Part shown: one piece after another, positions 8,375 to 17,982 of the stretch
Layout of the letters: each line of letters starts with the position of its first letter
How positions within the stretch are numbered: position 1 is the stretch's first letter
Source of the DNA: Bacteroidia bacterium
GTDB lineage: Bacteria > Bacteroidota > Bacteroidia > Palsa-965
Direction of reading: 5' to 3'
DNA: 64,000 bases
Assembly (NCBI GenBank): GCA_025454955.1
Contig: JALONL010000025.1
Location: 1 to 64,000 of the forward strand
Notes under the pieces: model-generated
Databases searched by the model: none
What the model was told of the DNA's origin: nothing
The model's input: only the letters and a program-made list of their open reading frames with translations
Made by a program: the position numbers and the translations under genes

Positions 8375-9928
8375 ATGAATCCCGATTCGCTCTTCCAATT
8401 GGTACATGCGCTCACCAAAGCCGAAAAAAGGCAGTTTGTAATTGAAGGTCTGGCAGGAAAACGCAGCGGTGGTTACATTGATCTGTTTCGCTGGTATTCG
8501 CGGCAAAAAACTGCGGCAAAGCCCGATACGGAGGTAATGCGCAAACTGAAACTCACGCCCAACAGGCTGGCGGTGCAAAAAAATTACCTTACCGAAAAGC
8601 TCAGCGAGTTTCTCGGCCGAAGCTGTTCGCGCCCTACCAATACGGCGGGAATAAGGCAGTTGCTTAATCAGGCCGAAGCATTATACAGCCGCGGATTGCG
8701 CGAACAGGCAGAGCGTGTGCTAAAGAAAGCGCGCGAACTGGCCGCAAAAAACAACCGCCACCTGCAACAGCTCGATGCGCTGGAGGTGTATGAGTCAAAC
8801 GCGTTTACTTACGTGCAGGTGGCAGGCCTGCGCCACACTTCGGCCGAGAAGCTGAAGATGCTGCCGGTAATTGAAAACATGTACAAATGCCAGCTGTTTT
8901 CCTACGATATACTGTCTATTGGTGCCGAAATTGATTATGCCCGCACAGCCACGCAGCGCCGCACCATGAAACAGTATGCCCGGCACGAACTGCTTCAAAA
9001 CACCGCCGCCGCAAAAAGCATTTCGGCAAGTTATTTCCTGCTGCATTCGCGCCTGCATTTTACACGTACCGCACAGGATCCGGCCGGAAACCTGAAAGCC
9101 ACACTCGAACACATGGCCCTGTTTGATGCCGACAAGCGCATGACGGCATCGGAAATCAACTACTATATCACCATGGTATTCAACACGGTGATTGTGCTTC
9201 AGCAGGTGGGTACCACAGCACAGTTTCAGGAACAGTTGCAACGCTGGAACAGGCTTTGCAGCGAGTATGCACATGCGCTCGACGAAACCAGTTTGCTGCG
9301 CTACAAATTCAATCACTCTGAACTAACCATGCGCCTGAGCATGACCAGCGGCGATACAGAAAGCATGGTAAAAGAACTGACGCGTTTCCGCCAGCTTCTC
9401 AAAACCGATCACAGCTACAGCGCAGTGTATGCCCAAAGTATGCGCTTTTACGCCGCCATTGCCTACTACACTGCAGGCCGTTACAAACAGGCGCACGAAT
9501 TATTGCGCGAAAACATAAGTGCGCTCAAACTCTCTTCACAACGCTACCGGATTTTACTGCGCAGTCTGCTGCTGCAACTCATGATTCACTGCGACCAGCA
9601 GCACGACGAGGTGGTGGAATATCTTGCCCGGCAACTCAAACAAATGATAACCCGGCAAAAATGCACAGGATTTGCCGAAGGACTTATTGCCCCGTTTTTT
9701 GAACGCTGGCAAAAAACCCCGGCCAAAAACCACCCCGCACTCATGCGCGAGCTTTACGCCGGAATTGCCGAACGATACAGCACACAGCGCGACTGGCAGT
9801 TTGGAAGCAACAACCTGTTTTTTATGGCCTGGCTGCTTAAAGGTGCCCAAGCCATAAGCTGGGCGCAGGCTCTAGCCAAAGCATCGGCCGCCTACAAACA
9901 ACTTGTGAGAAGCAATGAACCTTTTTAA
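8375..9928 (+). CDS. large helical protein, paralog 3 of 3
   Basis: 517 residues. LVHALTKAEKRQFVIEG, KLKLTPNRLAVQKNYL, RYRILLRSLLLQLMIHCD and QRDWQFGSNNLFFMAWL match the products at 3997 and 5595 segment for segment. An in-frame extension upstream to 8225 encodes hydrophobic residues but lacks the family N-terminus and runs through the -7 box, so I start at ATG 8375. The protein is cytosolic and helical with no recognised catalytic motif. A strong terminator follows at 9931. Confidence 0.7.
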   Translation: MNPDSLFQLVHALTKAEKRQFVIEGLAGKRSGGYIDLFRWYSRQKTAAKPDTEVMRKLKLTPNRLAVQKNYLTEKLSEFLGRSCSRPTNTAGIRQLLNQAEALYSRGLREQAERVLKKARELAAKNNRHLQQLDALEVYESNAFTYVQVAGLRHTSAEKLKMLPVIENMYKCQLFSYDILSIGAEIDYARTATQRRTMKQYARHELLQNTAAAKSISASYFLLHSRLHFTRTAQDPAGNLKATLEHMALFDADKRMTASEINYYITMVFNTVIVLQQVGTTAQFQEQLQRWNRLCSEYAHALDETSLLRYKFNHSELTMRLSMTSGDTESMVKELTRFRQLLKTDHSYSAVYAQSMRFYAAIAYYTAGRYKQAHELLRENISALKLSSQRYRILLRSLLLQLMIHCDQQHDEVVEYLARQLKQMITRQKCTGFAEGLIAPFFERWQKTPAKNHPALMRELYAGIAERYSTQRDWQFGSNNLFFMAWLLKGAQAISWAQALAKASAAYKQLVRSNEPF

Positions 9929-9930
9929 AA

Positions 9931-9966
9931 ACACACAGCCGCAGGGTGCTACCTGCGGCTGTGTGT
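9931..9966. terminator. 15-bp-stem terminator
   Basis: ACACACAGCCGCAGG / CCTGCGGCTGTGTGT with a 6-base loop, flanked by AAAA on the left. It separates the convergent genes ending at 9928 and 9988. Confidence 0.85.
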
Positions 9967-9987
9967 ATATTGACTGGTTCAGAGCGA

Positions 9988-10479
9988 TTAATCTTCCTTG
10001 TAGAAGGTTTTGTCTTCGTCTTTGTCGAAGAAGAAGCTGAGGTTTTCGTACTTCTGAATGAAAGCACGAAGCTCTGCCGAGGTGGCAAACTCTTCGGTGA
10101 TGTTGTCTGTAACACCTTTGAGTTTGATGCGGCCTTCTGATTTTGTGTCCACCTTGTAGATGTAATACTTGGTGTCTGACGACGAACCTTCTTCACGAAT
10201 GTTCAGGTACTCGCCGGAACCTACTTTGGAAACGAATCCGATATAAACCGTAGGTTCATCTTCGCCCGATTTCTTTTTCTTGGTAATGCGGTACTGATTT
10301 CCGTCTGCTTTAATTACATAGGTGTAATCTTCAGAAGAACGCTCTTCATAAACTCCTTCAAGAGCTTTACTTGTTTTTGCGTTTGATGCGTCATCAACCG
10401 GTACTTTCGACTCGTAGGGGCAGCCCATAAAGGTGAGGCTGAGTGCCCCAACCAGTGCAATAAATTTGAATGCTTTCAT
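9988..10479 (-). CDS. small lipoprotein
   Basis: 163 residues with a lipoprotein signal (MKAFKFIALVGALSLTFMGC, acceptor Cys20). The rest is charged and mostly beta: YTYVIKADGNQYRITKKKK, then KYYIYKVDTKSEGRIKLKG, and an acidic end. I do not recognise a family. Probably an envelope protein. Monocistronic: a terminator is behind it, and a long gene-free stretch lies in front. Confidence 0.65.
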   Translation of the reverse strand: MKAFKFIALVGALSLTFMGCPYESKVPVDDASNAKTSKALEGVYEERSSEDYTYVIKADGNQYRITKKKKSGEDEPTVYIGFVSKVGSGEYLNIREEGSSSDTKYYIYKVDTKSEGRIKLKGVTDNITEEFATSAELRAFIQKYENLSFFFDKDEDKTFYKED

Positions 10480-10866
10480 GCGGTTTAGGTGTTGTTTTGT
10501 TGGTTACGAATATAAGTGAATTTGGTTTATGCCGGAGTACGGCAAATGCCGTAGTTTTTTACAAATTCCAGGCCAATTGCTAAATCGACTCTGAATTTTG
10601 GGCATTTCTGGTGGTTTTCAATCTGTTTGGTGCATAGTTTGGAAAATTTGCGGCGGTGAATTAATTGAGGAATGGGTACTTGTACCTATTATTTTGCGTA
10701 GAGGTTTCGTCCCGTTTATCAGCCCGAATAAGATGCTGTGGCGGTAAAAGTGACGGCCAGGTTTTGTTTTTTTGATGTTATTAACACAAAAACCTGTAAA
10801 AAAACGGATTACGCTTACCAGACACCCGCTGTTTTAGCTGAATTTCGCAGGATATAGTGTGTTGAT
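10480..10866. other. 387-base gene-free divergent region
   Basis: No credible reading frame is seen. The region separates the minus-strand lipoprotein gene from the plus-strand envelope operon, so it must hold both promoters. The only box I can point to is TTGATTTG at 10862-10869 (one mismatch to TAnnTTTG), which overlaps the TTG start of the flippase. A TTTTTTT-rich stretch lies near 10768-10775. Confidence 0.4.
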
Positions 10867-12378
10867 TTGAGTTCACTCAAACGTCTTGCCGGGCAAACTG
10901 CCATTTACGGGCTGAGTACCATTCTCGGCCGGATGCTCAATTATGCGCTGGTTCCGTTTTACACCTACATTTTTGATGTGCCGGCCGTTTACGGCCTCAA
11001 CAACGAGTTTTATGCCTACATCTCGTTTCTGAACATTGTGTTTACGTATGGCATGGAAACGGCGCTGTTTAATTTTTCGAGCACCGAACCCAACCGCAAT
11101 AAGGTGTACACCACGGCCATGCGTTCGGTGCTGGTATCGACCATGTTTCTGGCTTTGCCGCTGCTGGTGTTTGCCGAGCCGCTGGCCGAACTGATGCGCT
11201 ACCCGGGCCATGCCGGTTTTGTGTGGATGGCGGTGGGCATTGTGGTTACCGACGCGCTCACGGCCATTCCCTTTGCCAAACTCCGCCTCGAAGGCCGTCC
11301 GGGTCGCTTTGCCAAACTCAAGCTGCTCAACATTGGTATTAACCTTATCATCAACTTCTTCTTCATCGGTCTTTGCAAATGGGCCTGGAGCAAAGACCCC
11401 GATAGCTTTTTCGGCTCGCTGTACAACGACGATATTGGCATTGGCTATGCCTTTGTGGCCAATCTGGTGGCCAATTTGGTGGTGCTCATACTCCTGCTTC
11501 CCGAACTGCGCCGCATAGACGCGGGTTTCGACACGGCCCTCTGGCAAAGGATGATACGCTATGCCATGCCGCTGCTGGTGGTGGGCCTTGCCGGCATGGT
11601 AAACGAAACACTCGACCGCATACTGCTTAAATACATGCTGCCTCTGGGCATGGGCGAAACGGCAGTGGGCATTTACGGCGCGTGCTACAAAATTTCCATA
11701 CTCATGGCCATTTTCAGGCAGGCATTTCAGTATGCGGCCGAGCCTTTTTTCTTTTCGCAGCGCAACGAAGGCAATGCCCGCGAGCTGTATGCCAAGGTGA
11801 TGAACATATTTATCATTGCCTGTTCGCTTATTTTCCTCGGTACCACGCTTAATCTTTCGTGGATTCAGTATTTCATCGGGCCGCCTTTCCGTTCGGGGCT
11901 GGCGGTGGTGCCGGTGTTGCTGCTGGCCAATTTGTTTCTGGGGGTGTATTTCAACCTCAGTATCTGGTACAAACTCACCGGCCGCACCCGCTCGGGAATG
12001 TGGATTACGATGGCGGGAGCGGTGATTACGCTTTCGCTCAATTTCATCTGGATTCCTTCGTCGGGCTATTTTGGCGGCTACATGGGCTCGGCATGGGCCA
12101 CGTTGCTTTGTTATGGTACCATGATGGTGCTTTCGTATTACACCGGACAGAAGTATTATCCGGTGCCGTATCAGGTTTGGCGCGGGCTGGGGTATATTGG
12201 TATGGCCCTGCTGCTTTATCTGGCGGGCACGTTTATTGAAAGTGAATCGCAGGTAATTGCGCTGTTGCTTAAAAACGCCCTGCTGCTGCCGTTTGTGGCC
12301 GTGGTGTGGGTGCTCGAAAAGCCCCGGCAGTGGTTTGCCCGGCAGCCCGCACAACCTGAAAAACCGCTACCTTCGTAA
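10867..12378 (+). CDS. polysaccharide flippase (MATE/Wzx-like)
   Basis: 503 residues with about 12-14 membrane segments, of the oligosaccharide flippase/Wzx class. It should move lipid-linked oligosaccharide across the inner membrane. The N-terminus SSLKRLAGQTAIYGLSTILGR followed by LNYALVPFYTYIF is typical of the Bacteroidota members. The start codon is TTG, since no in-frame ATG lies upstream before a stop and this N-terminus is the conserved one. The gene opens a six-gene operon; dut begins 4 bases after its stop. The tail is hydrophilic (Gln/Pro-rich). Confidence 0.85.
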   Translation: MSSLKRLAGQTAIYGLSTILGRMLNYALVPFYTYIFDVPAVYGLNNEFYAYISFLNIVFTYGMETALFNFSSTEPNRNKVYTTAMRSVLVSTMFLALPLLVFAEPLAELMRYPGHAGFVWMAVGIVVTDALTAIPFAKLRLEGRPGRFAKLKLLNIGINLIINFFFIGLCKWAWSKDPDSFFGSLYNDDIGIGYAFVANLVANLVVLILLLPELRRIDAGFDTALWQRMIRYAMPLLVVGLAGMVNETLDRILLKYMLPLGMGETAVGIYGACYKISILMAIFRQAFQYAAEPFFFSQRNEGNARELYAKVMNIFIIACSLIFLGTTLNLSWIQYFIGPPFRSGLAVVPVLLLANLFLGVYFNLSIWYKLTGRTRSGMWITMAGAVITLSLNFIWIPSSGYFGGYMGSAWATLLCYGTMMVLSYYTGQKYYPVPYQVWRGLGYIGMALLLYLAGTFIESESQVIALLLKNALLLPFVAVVWVLEKPRQWFARQPAQPEKPLPS

Positions 12379-12381
12379 ACC

Positions 12382-12819
12382 ATGCTGAACGTTAAAATAA
12401 TCAACCGCTCGTTGCACCCGCTGCCCGAATACGCCACCGAACAATCGGCCGGGCTCGACCTGCGCGCCAACCTTTCCGAAGCCGTTACACTCGAACCGCT
12501 TTCACGCGCCATGGTGCCCACCGGGCTTTCCATTGAACTGCCTGCCGGATTCGAAGCACAGGTACGCCCACGCAGCGGATTAGCCGCCAAACACGGCATT
12601 ACGGTACTCAACAGCCCCGGCACCATTGATGCCGATTATCGCGGCGAAATCAATGTAATTCTGGTAAACCTTTCCAACCAGTCATTCACCATACAAAACG
12701 GCGAACGCATTGCACAGCTTGTGGTTGCCCGCCACGAACGGGTAAACTGGCAGCAGGCCGAAGCATTAAACACCACCGAACGCGGAGAAGGCGGGTTCGG
12801 TCACACCGGTAAATCATAA
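12382..12819 (+). CDS. dut: dUTP diphosphatase
   Basis: 145 residues; the trimeric dUTPase that hydrolyses dUTP to dUMP and pyrophosphate and keeps uracil out of DNA. All five family motifs are present in order: SAGLDLRA, RPRSGLAAKHGI, NSPGTIDADYRGEI, NGERIAQLV and the C-terminal RGEGGFGHTG arm that closes the active site. Length is standard. It lies 4 bases after the flippase gene and 36 bases before the nucleotidyltransferase gene. Confidence 0.95.
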   Translation: MLNVKIINRSLHPLPEYATEQSAGLDLRANLSEAVTLEPLSRAMVPTGLSIELPAGFEAQVRPRSGLAAKHGITVLNSPGTIDADYRGEINVILVNLSNQSFTIQNGERIAQLVVARHERVNWQQAEALNTTERGEGGFGHTGKS

Positions 12820-12855
12820 TCAATACATCAGCCACACCACTGACCAAACAGTAAT

Positions 12856-13863
12856 ATGAAAATAATAGTTCCTATGGCGGGCATGGGCAAACGGATGCGC
12901 CCGCACACACTTACAGTTCCCAAACCGCTTGTGCAGGTGGCCGGAAAACCCATTGTGCAGCGGCTTGTAGAAGACATTGCCAAAGTATGCAACGAACCGC
13001 TCGAAGAAGTGGCCTTTATTATTGGCCCCACATTCGGCAAGGAAGTGGAAAACATGCTTACCGGCGTGGCGCAGTCGCTGGGTGCCAAAGGAAGTATATG
13101 GTATCAGGATGAAGCACACGGCACCGCGCACGCCATTATGTGTGCCGAACCCGTGCTCGACGGAAAAGTGGTGGTGGCCTTTGCCGACACACTTTTCAAA
13201 GCCGATTTTAAAATGGACACTGCACAGGAAGGAATTATCTGGGTGCAGAAAATAGAAGACCCGCGCGCCTTTGGTGTGGTGAAACTCGATGCCGACGGTG
13301 TAATTACCGATTTCGTGGAAAAGCCCGCCGAGTTTGTTTCCGACCTGGCCATTATAGGTATTTATTATTTCAAAGACGGTGCTTACCTGAAACGCGAACT
13401 GAAATACCTGCTCGATAACAACATCCGCGAGAAGGGCGAGTTTCAGCTCACCAACGCGCTCGAAAACATGAAACGCCAGGGCGTGAAATTTACTCCCGGC
13501 AAAGTCACCGAATGGCTCGACTGCGGAAACAAGGATGCCACGGTGTACACCAACCAGCGCGTGCTGGAGTTCGACCGCCACGATGCGCGCCTCATGCCCG
13601 CCAAGCTTACGCAGGAAAACAGTGTAATTATCCAGCCCTGTTTTATTGGCGAAAATGTGGTGCTTCGCAATGCCGTGGTGGGGCCGCACGTATCGCTGGG
13701 CGCCGGCTCGGTGGTGGAAGATGCGGTGGTGCGAAACAGCATTGTGCAGCAGTTTTCGACACTGCGCAATGTGGTGGTGCAAAATTCAATGGTAGGAAGT
13801 TATGCCACAGTAAATGGCCACGCACTTGATCTGAGTGTGGGCGACTATAACGTATATCAGTAA
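12856..13863 (+). CDS. sugar-phosphate nucleotidyltransferase with beta-helix tail
   Basis: 335 residues. The N-terminal nucleotidyltransferase domain has the signature MAGMGKRMRPHTLTVPKPLV (the GxGxRxxPxTxxxPK type) and a VVVAFADTLF metal-binding segment near residue 115. The C-terminal part, residues 260-320, is a left-handed beta-helix made of hexapeptide repeats (IGENVVLRNAVVGPHVSLGA). This is the layout of RmlA/GlmU/GDP-mannose pyrophosphorylase relatives, which form NDP-sugars for envelope glycans. The particular sugar cannot be read. Only 2 bases separate its stop from the next gene. Confidence 0.85.
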   Translation: MKIIVPMAGMGKRMRPHTLTVPKPLVQVAGKPIVQRLVEDIAKVCNEPLEEVAFIIGPTFGKEVENMLTGVAQSLGAKGSIWYQDEAHGTAHAIMCAEPVLDGKVVVAFADTLFKADFKMDTAQEGIIWVQKIEDPRAFGVVKLDADGVITDFVEKPAEFVSDLAIIGIYYFKDGAYLKRELKYLLDNNIREKGEFQLTNALENMKRQGVKFTPGKVTEWLDCGNKDATVYTNQRVLEFDRHDARLMPAKLTQENSVIIQPCFIGENVVLRNAVVGPHVSLGAGSVVEDAVVRNSIVQQFSTLRNVVVQNSMVGSYATVNGHALDLSVGDYNVYQ

Positions 13864-13865
13864 GA

Positions 13866-15647
13866 ATGCGAATGCGTCTGTTTTTATGTGTGATGATACT
13901 GGCTGTGCTGGCAGCCTCGGCCTGCAAGCCTTCGCAAAGTGCGGGCGGCAATGCCGTGGATGCGCGCGGCCCGAAACGCGGTGCGCCCAAAGACGACAGT
14001 GTGGCCATTCGCAAAACCATGAAGCAGGCCAAAACCGAGGCGCTGTTTATTGACGGCTGCACCGAAAGGCTCATCGGCAATCCGCAAAAAGCCATTATGG
14101 CCTTTCGCGAAGTGCTCGAACTGGATCCGAAAAACGCCGCAGCCAACTACGAAATGGCCGGCATTTACCGCGAACAGAAACAGCCCGACCGCGCACTGAA
14201 ATATGCCATGCGGGCCGACTCGCTGCATCCCGAAAACGACTGGTACAAACTGCGCCACGCACAGGTGCTGAGCGAACTTGGCCAGCACGAAAAAGCCATG
14301 AAGCTGATGAAGCAACTGGCCGAGCGGCATCCCGACAAAGCCTACTGGCAATACGAATATGCCGCCGCACAGGTGCGCGCCGGCGATACCAAAGCCGCGC
14401 TGAACACTTACGACCGCATCGAAAAACTCGAAGGCCAGTCTGATACGCTGGCGGTGCGCCGCATTGCCGCACACCGCGCCGCGGGCAACAATGCCGCCAT
14501 AGTGGCCGTGCTCGAATCGCAGATTGCTTCAGCCCCGCGCAACGAACGCGCATACGTTGCCTTGGCGCGCGAACACGAGCGGCAGGAAAACGCACCCGCC
14601 GCACTGCGCACGTACGAACGCCGCGCAGCCGCTTTCCCGCAAAGCGCAGCCGCTTACCTCGACCTGGCCGAAGCCCAGCGCAAAGCCGGCAAAAACGCCG
14701 AAGCCTGGCGCAACGCCACCACCGCCTTTGGCATTCCGGCCGAGCCCGAACGCAAGGCCGATTTGCTGCGCAACTGGTACCCCGGCGGCGATTCAGTAAA
14801 ACTGGGTGCCGAAGATTTGACCAAAGCCGATTCGCTTTGCCTGCTCATGCGCCGCTACCATCCCGATTTTTCGGGTACGTGGACAGCCTCGGCCAATGTG
14901 TGGAAGCAACGCAACAAATACACCGAAGCCCGCGATGCCTGCCGCAAAGCCATTGCCTTAGACAAAAGCCCGTGGCAGCCGTGGAAAATGCTGCTCGAAC
15001 TCAACGAACAGCTTGGCGACAATACCGCACAACTCAAAGACAGCCGCGAAGCCACCGAGCTTTTCCCGCAGCAGCCTGCCACCTGGCTTTACTATGGCCG
15101 CCAGCTTATGAAGCAGAAGAAATACAGCGAAGCCGTTGACCCGCTCGAAACCGGTGCTTCATACATATTCGACAACGATGCAATGGAACTTGAATTCCGC
15201 CTGCTCATTATCGAATGCTGGCGACAAACCGGCGACGACAAGGAAGTGGTGACCATTTGCAAACGCCTGCTCAAACGCTTTCCCGACAACGCATCGCTCG
15301 TGTACGAACTTTGCTGGAGCTATTCGCGGCAGCGCATCGAACTGGCAACGTCGCAGGAGCGCATGGCCACACTGGCAGCCGCCAACCCCTCCAATGCCGA
15401 GTATCTTTCGCTGCTGGGCTTTATTGATATGCAGCTTGCCGAGTACGACAAGGCCCAACAGCATTTACAGCAGGCATTGAAACTGAACCCGAACGACGCA
15501 CTCGCACACGAACGCATGGGCGATCTGCAACTGGCCTTAGGCAACAAAGACGAAGCGGTGAAATACTGGAAAATGGCCAAAGCAAAAGGCAGTACCTCGC
15601 CCAAACTCGACCAGAAAATAAGCACCCGTGGCGCACAGCCCGATTAA
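13866..15647 (+). CDS. TPR-repeat lipoprotein
   Basis: 593 residues. The lipoprotein signal ends LAASAC (acceptor Cys20). The rest is a long array of tetratricopeptide repeats, clearest as AIMAFREVLELDPKNAAANY near residue 80 and AQQHLQQALKLNPNDALAHE near residue 545. TPR lipoproteins in this position act as protein-interaction scaffolds in the periplasm, and the partner is unknown. Codon use is very GC-rich, matching the operon. The following gene starts 6 bases later. Confidence 0.85.
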   Translation: MRMRLFLCVMILAVLAASACKPSQSAGGNAVDARGPKRGAPKDDSVAIRKTMKQAKTEALFIDGCTERLIGNPQKAIMAFREVLELDPKNAAANYEMAGIYREQKQPDRALKYAMRADSLHPENDWYKLRHAQVLSELGQHEKAMKLMKQLAERHPDKAYWQYEYAAAQVRAGDTKAALNTYDRIEKLEGQSDTLAVRRIAAHRAAGNNAAIVAVLESQIASAPRNERAYVALAREHERQENAPAALRTYERRAAAFPQSAAAYLDLAEAQRKAGKNAEAWRNATTAFGIPAEPERKADLLRNWYPGGDSVKLGAEDLTKADSLCLLMRRYHPDFSGTWTASANVWKQRNKYTEARDACRKAIALDKSPWQPWKMLLELNEQLGDNTAQLKDSREATELFPQQPATWLYYGRQLMKQKKYSEAVDPLETGASYIFDNDAMELEFRLLIIECWRQTGDDKEVVTICKRLLKRFPDNASLVYELCWSYSRQRIELATSQERMATLAAANPSNAEYLSLLGFIDMQLAEYDKAQQHLQQALKLNPNDALAHERMGDLQLALGNKDEAVKYWKMAKAKGSTSPKLDQKISTRGAQPD

Positions 15648-15653
15648 TAACCA

Positions 15654-16547
15654 ATGCACAACCCGATGCGGATTACCTCTGCCCTGCTGATAATTATTCT
15701 TGCCGCCCTCTCGTCGGGAACCAGTGCCTGCCGTGGTAAAAAAAATGTGGTGACTGCCGATACCACAGCCACACAGCCGGTAAGCGGCTGCAAAATAGAT
15801 TATAAACTGCCGAAAGTTTTGGCCGCCGAAATGGGCAGCCACGAAATGAAGTTCGAATGGCTCAGCGCCAAACTCGACTGCGAAGCCAAAACCGACAGTT
15901 CGCGCGTGGCGTTTGATGTAAATGTGCGTATGCGCCGCGACAGTGTGATCTGGCTCAACATTACCGATCCAACCCTCGGCATTCGTGTGGCGCGCGTGCT
16001 CATTACCACCGACTCGGTGAAGTTTGTAAACTTCCTCAACAACTCCTGCTTTCGCGGCGATTTTGCCTACCTCAGCCAGTTACTGCAAACCGAAGTGGAT
16101 TTCGATATGATGCAATCGCTGCTGGTGGGCAACAGTGTGGCTTTCTACAACGACGATGAAAAACTGAAAGCCCAGGCCGACAAGCAAAACTGCCATTACA
16201 TACTGAGCACCGTGCGCAAACGCCGCCTGCGAAAAGTGGAAGAAGGAAGGGCAATGCCCGAAGAGCCGCTTCAGACGCTCACCCTCGATCCGCAAACGTT
16301 TAAGATATTGAATGTGTTTTTCATTGACGCACAACTGCGCACCTTCAAGGCCGATTATTCTGAATTTTCCGATGAAGGCGGCATACTTTTTCCGCACAAA
16401 GCCACGTTTTTTGCAAAAGGCGTGCAGAAAAGCGCCGAACTGAATGCCAGCTACCGGAAAATTACACTCAACGAACCACAACAATTTCCATTCAACCTGC
16501 CCGATGACTGCACGCCAATTCAAGTTACTCCGACTGGCAAACAGTAA
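15654..16547 (+). CDS. DUF4292 lipoprotein
   Basis: 297 residues, lipoprotein signal ending SGTSAC (acceptor Cys26). The fold resembles LolA/LolB-type antiparallel sheets in which a lipoprotein holds a lipid or lipoprotein (MRRDSVIWLNITDPTLGIRVARVLIT, then FRGDFAYLSQLL). It belongs to the DUF4292 family common in Bacteroidota beside the EnvC-like gene. A role in envelope lipid or lipoprotein handling is inference. Its last 44 bases overlap the start of the next gene. Confidence 0.8.
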   Translation: MHNPMRITSALLIIILAALSSGTSACRGKKNVVTADTTATQPVSGCKIDYKLPKVLAAEMGSHEMKFEWLSAKLDCEAKTDSSRVAFDVNVRMRRDSVIWLNITDPTLGIRVARVLITTDSVKFVNFLNNSCFRGDFAYLSQLLQTEVDFDMMQSLLVGNSVAFYNDDEKLKAQADKQNCHYILSTVRKRRLRKVEEGRAMPEEPLQTLTLDPQTFKILNVFFIDAQLRTFKADYSEFSDEGGILFPHKATFFAKGVQKSAELNASYRKITLNEPQQFPFNLPDDCTPIQVTPTGKQ

Positions 16548-17937
16548 GCTGCTGTTTGCCGTATTGCTGCTGCTTACACTTGCGCTGGTAGCGGCTCCTG
16601 TGGTGTATGCCCAAAAGAAGAGCAGCAAAAAGAAAGCCGCTCCCAAAAAGGAAACGTCAAACAAATCGACCCTGCAGCAGAAAAAACAGAAACTGCAGTC
16701 AGACATTGACTTCACCAACAAGCTGCTTACAGAAACCCGGCAAAACAAAAAACTTTCGCTCAGCCAGCTTGCCGCCCTCAACCAGAAGATTGAAGCGCGC
16801 GAAGGGCTAATCAATACCATAAGCAGCGAACTTTCGGAGATAGACAAAGAAATTGGCGAGCGGCAAAACAACATTCGCCAGCTTACCAAAACCGATTCTA
16901 TACTGCGCGAAGAATACAAACAAATGATACAGTTTGCCTGGCGCAACCGCAATGCCAACCAGCGTATGATGTTTCTGTTTACCGCCGGAAGTTTCAATCA
17001 GGCCTACAAACGCATGATTTACCTGCGCCAGCTAAACCTGCGCCGCAAAGCCAAATCGGAAGAAATTGCCGGCAACCGCGAAGCATTGAACGAAGAAGTG
17101 GTCACGCTGGATAATGAACGTGGCGAGAAAAAAAGTTTGCTCGACAATGAAAGCAAGGAGAAAGAACAGCTTGCCGGAGAAAAAGAAGAAAAACAAAAAA
17201 CGTTTTTGAGTTTGCAGGAAAAAGAAAAGCAACTCAAAGACGATCTCGATAAAAAGAAAAAACAGGCCGCAAAAACCGATGCCGCCATTCAAAACCTGAT
17301 TGCCGCCGAAGCCGCCCGCGCCGCCGAAAAAGCCCGAAAAGAGGCCGAAAAGAAAACACAGAAGAAAAACGACCCGGTAGTTAAAAACGATCCGAAAACA
17401 AACAACACCGGCAACAATACAGGCAACAATACAGGCAACAGCAAACCCGCCAACGAAACTTCGCCCCCCAAATCAGAACCCGCCAAAATTGAAATCAGCC
17501 CCGAAGAAAAAATTGTGGGCAACAGTTTCCTCAACAACAGAGGCACACTTCCCTGGCCCGTGGCGCAAGGCACCATTGTCGAACGCTTCGGCACGCACCC
17601 GCACCCGGTGCTGGCCAAAGTAATGGTAAACAACAACGGCGTGGACATAGCCACCACACGCGGCGCACAGGCCCGTTCGGTTTTCGATGGCGAGGTAACC
17701 GGCATTACCAATATTCCCGGCGCAGGCTGGTTAGTCATAGTACGTCACGGCGAGTATCTTTCGGTGTATGCCAACCTGAGCAGCGTATCGGTAAAAACCG
17801 GTGATAAGGTAAAAACCAAACAGGCTATAGGTACGGTGGGTGAAAATGATGAAGGGCAGGCGGTGTTGCATTTTGAGGTGTGGAAGAGTGGTGTGGGGAA
17901 AATGGATCCGGAGGGGTGGATTGCGCGGAAAGGGTAA
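16504..17937 (+). CDS. EnvC-like murein hydrolase activator (degenerate LytM domain)
   Basis: 477 residues: signal peptide (LLFAVLLLLTLALVAAPVVYA), a Lys-rich segment, a long coiled coil (about residues 50-270), a low-complexity Asn/Thr/Gly linker (NNTGNNTGN), then a C-terminal M23/LytM domain. In the LytM domain the usual zinc ligands are incomplete: the first histidine is Asn (NNNGVDIA), and the YAHL histidine is Asn (VYANL), while LHFEVW is kept. This matches EnvC/NlpD-type activators that bind and switch on amidases without cutting peptidoglycan themselves. ATG 16504 gives the signal peptide at the N-terminus; the upstream extension does not. Confidence 0.85.
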   Translation: MTARQFKLLRLANSKLLFAVLLLLTLALVAAPVVYAQKKSSKKKAAPKKETSNKSTLQQKKQKLQSDIDFTNKLLTETRQNKKLSLSQLAALNQKIEAREGLINTISSELSEIDKEIGERQNNIRQLTKTDSILREEYKQMIQFAWRNRNANQRMMFLFTAGSFNQAYKRMIYLRQLNLRRKAKSEEIAGNREALNEEVVTLDNERGEKKSLLDNESKEKEQLAGEKEEKQKTFLSLQEKEKQLKDDLDKKKKQAAKTDAAIQNLIAAEAARAAEKARKEAEKKTQKKNDPVVKNDPKTNNTGNNTGNNTGNSKPANETSPPKSEPAKIEISPEEKIVGNSFLNNRGTLPWPVAQGTIVERFGTHPHPVLAKVMVNNNGVDIATTRGAQARSVFDGEVTGITNIPGAGWLVIVRHGEYLSVYANLSSVSVKTGDKVKTKQAIGTVGENDEGQAVLHFEVWKSGVGKMDPEGWIARKG

Positions 17938-17982
17938 TTAATCAAACCATAATATTTTTAACTTTCGTAGAAATTACGCGAT

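Noticed and set aside
10873..12354. 493-codon frame on the minus strand opposite the flippase
   Set aside because: His/Arg-rich composition typical of the antisense of a GC-rich membrane protein gene; no domain and no start signal.
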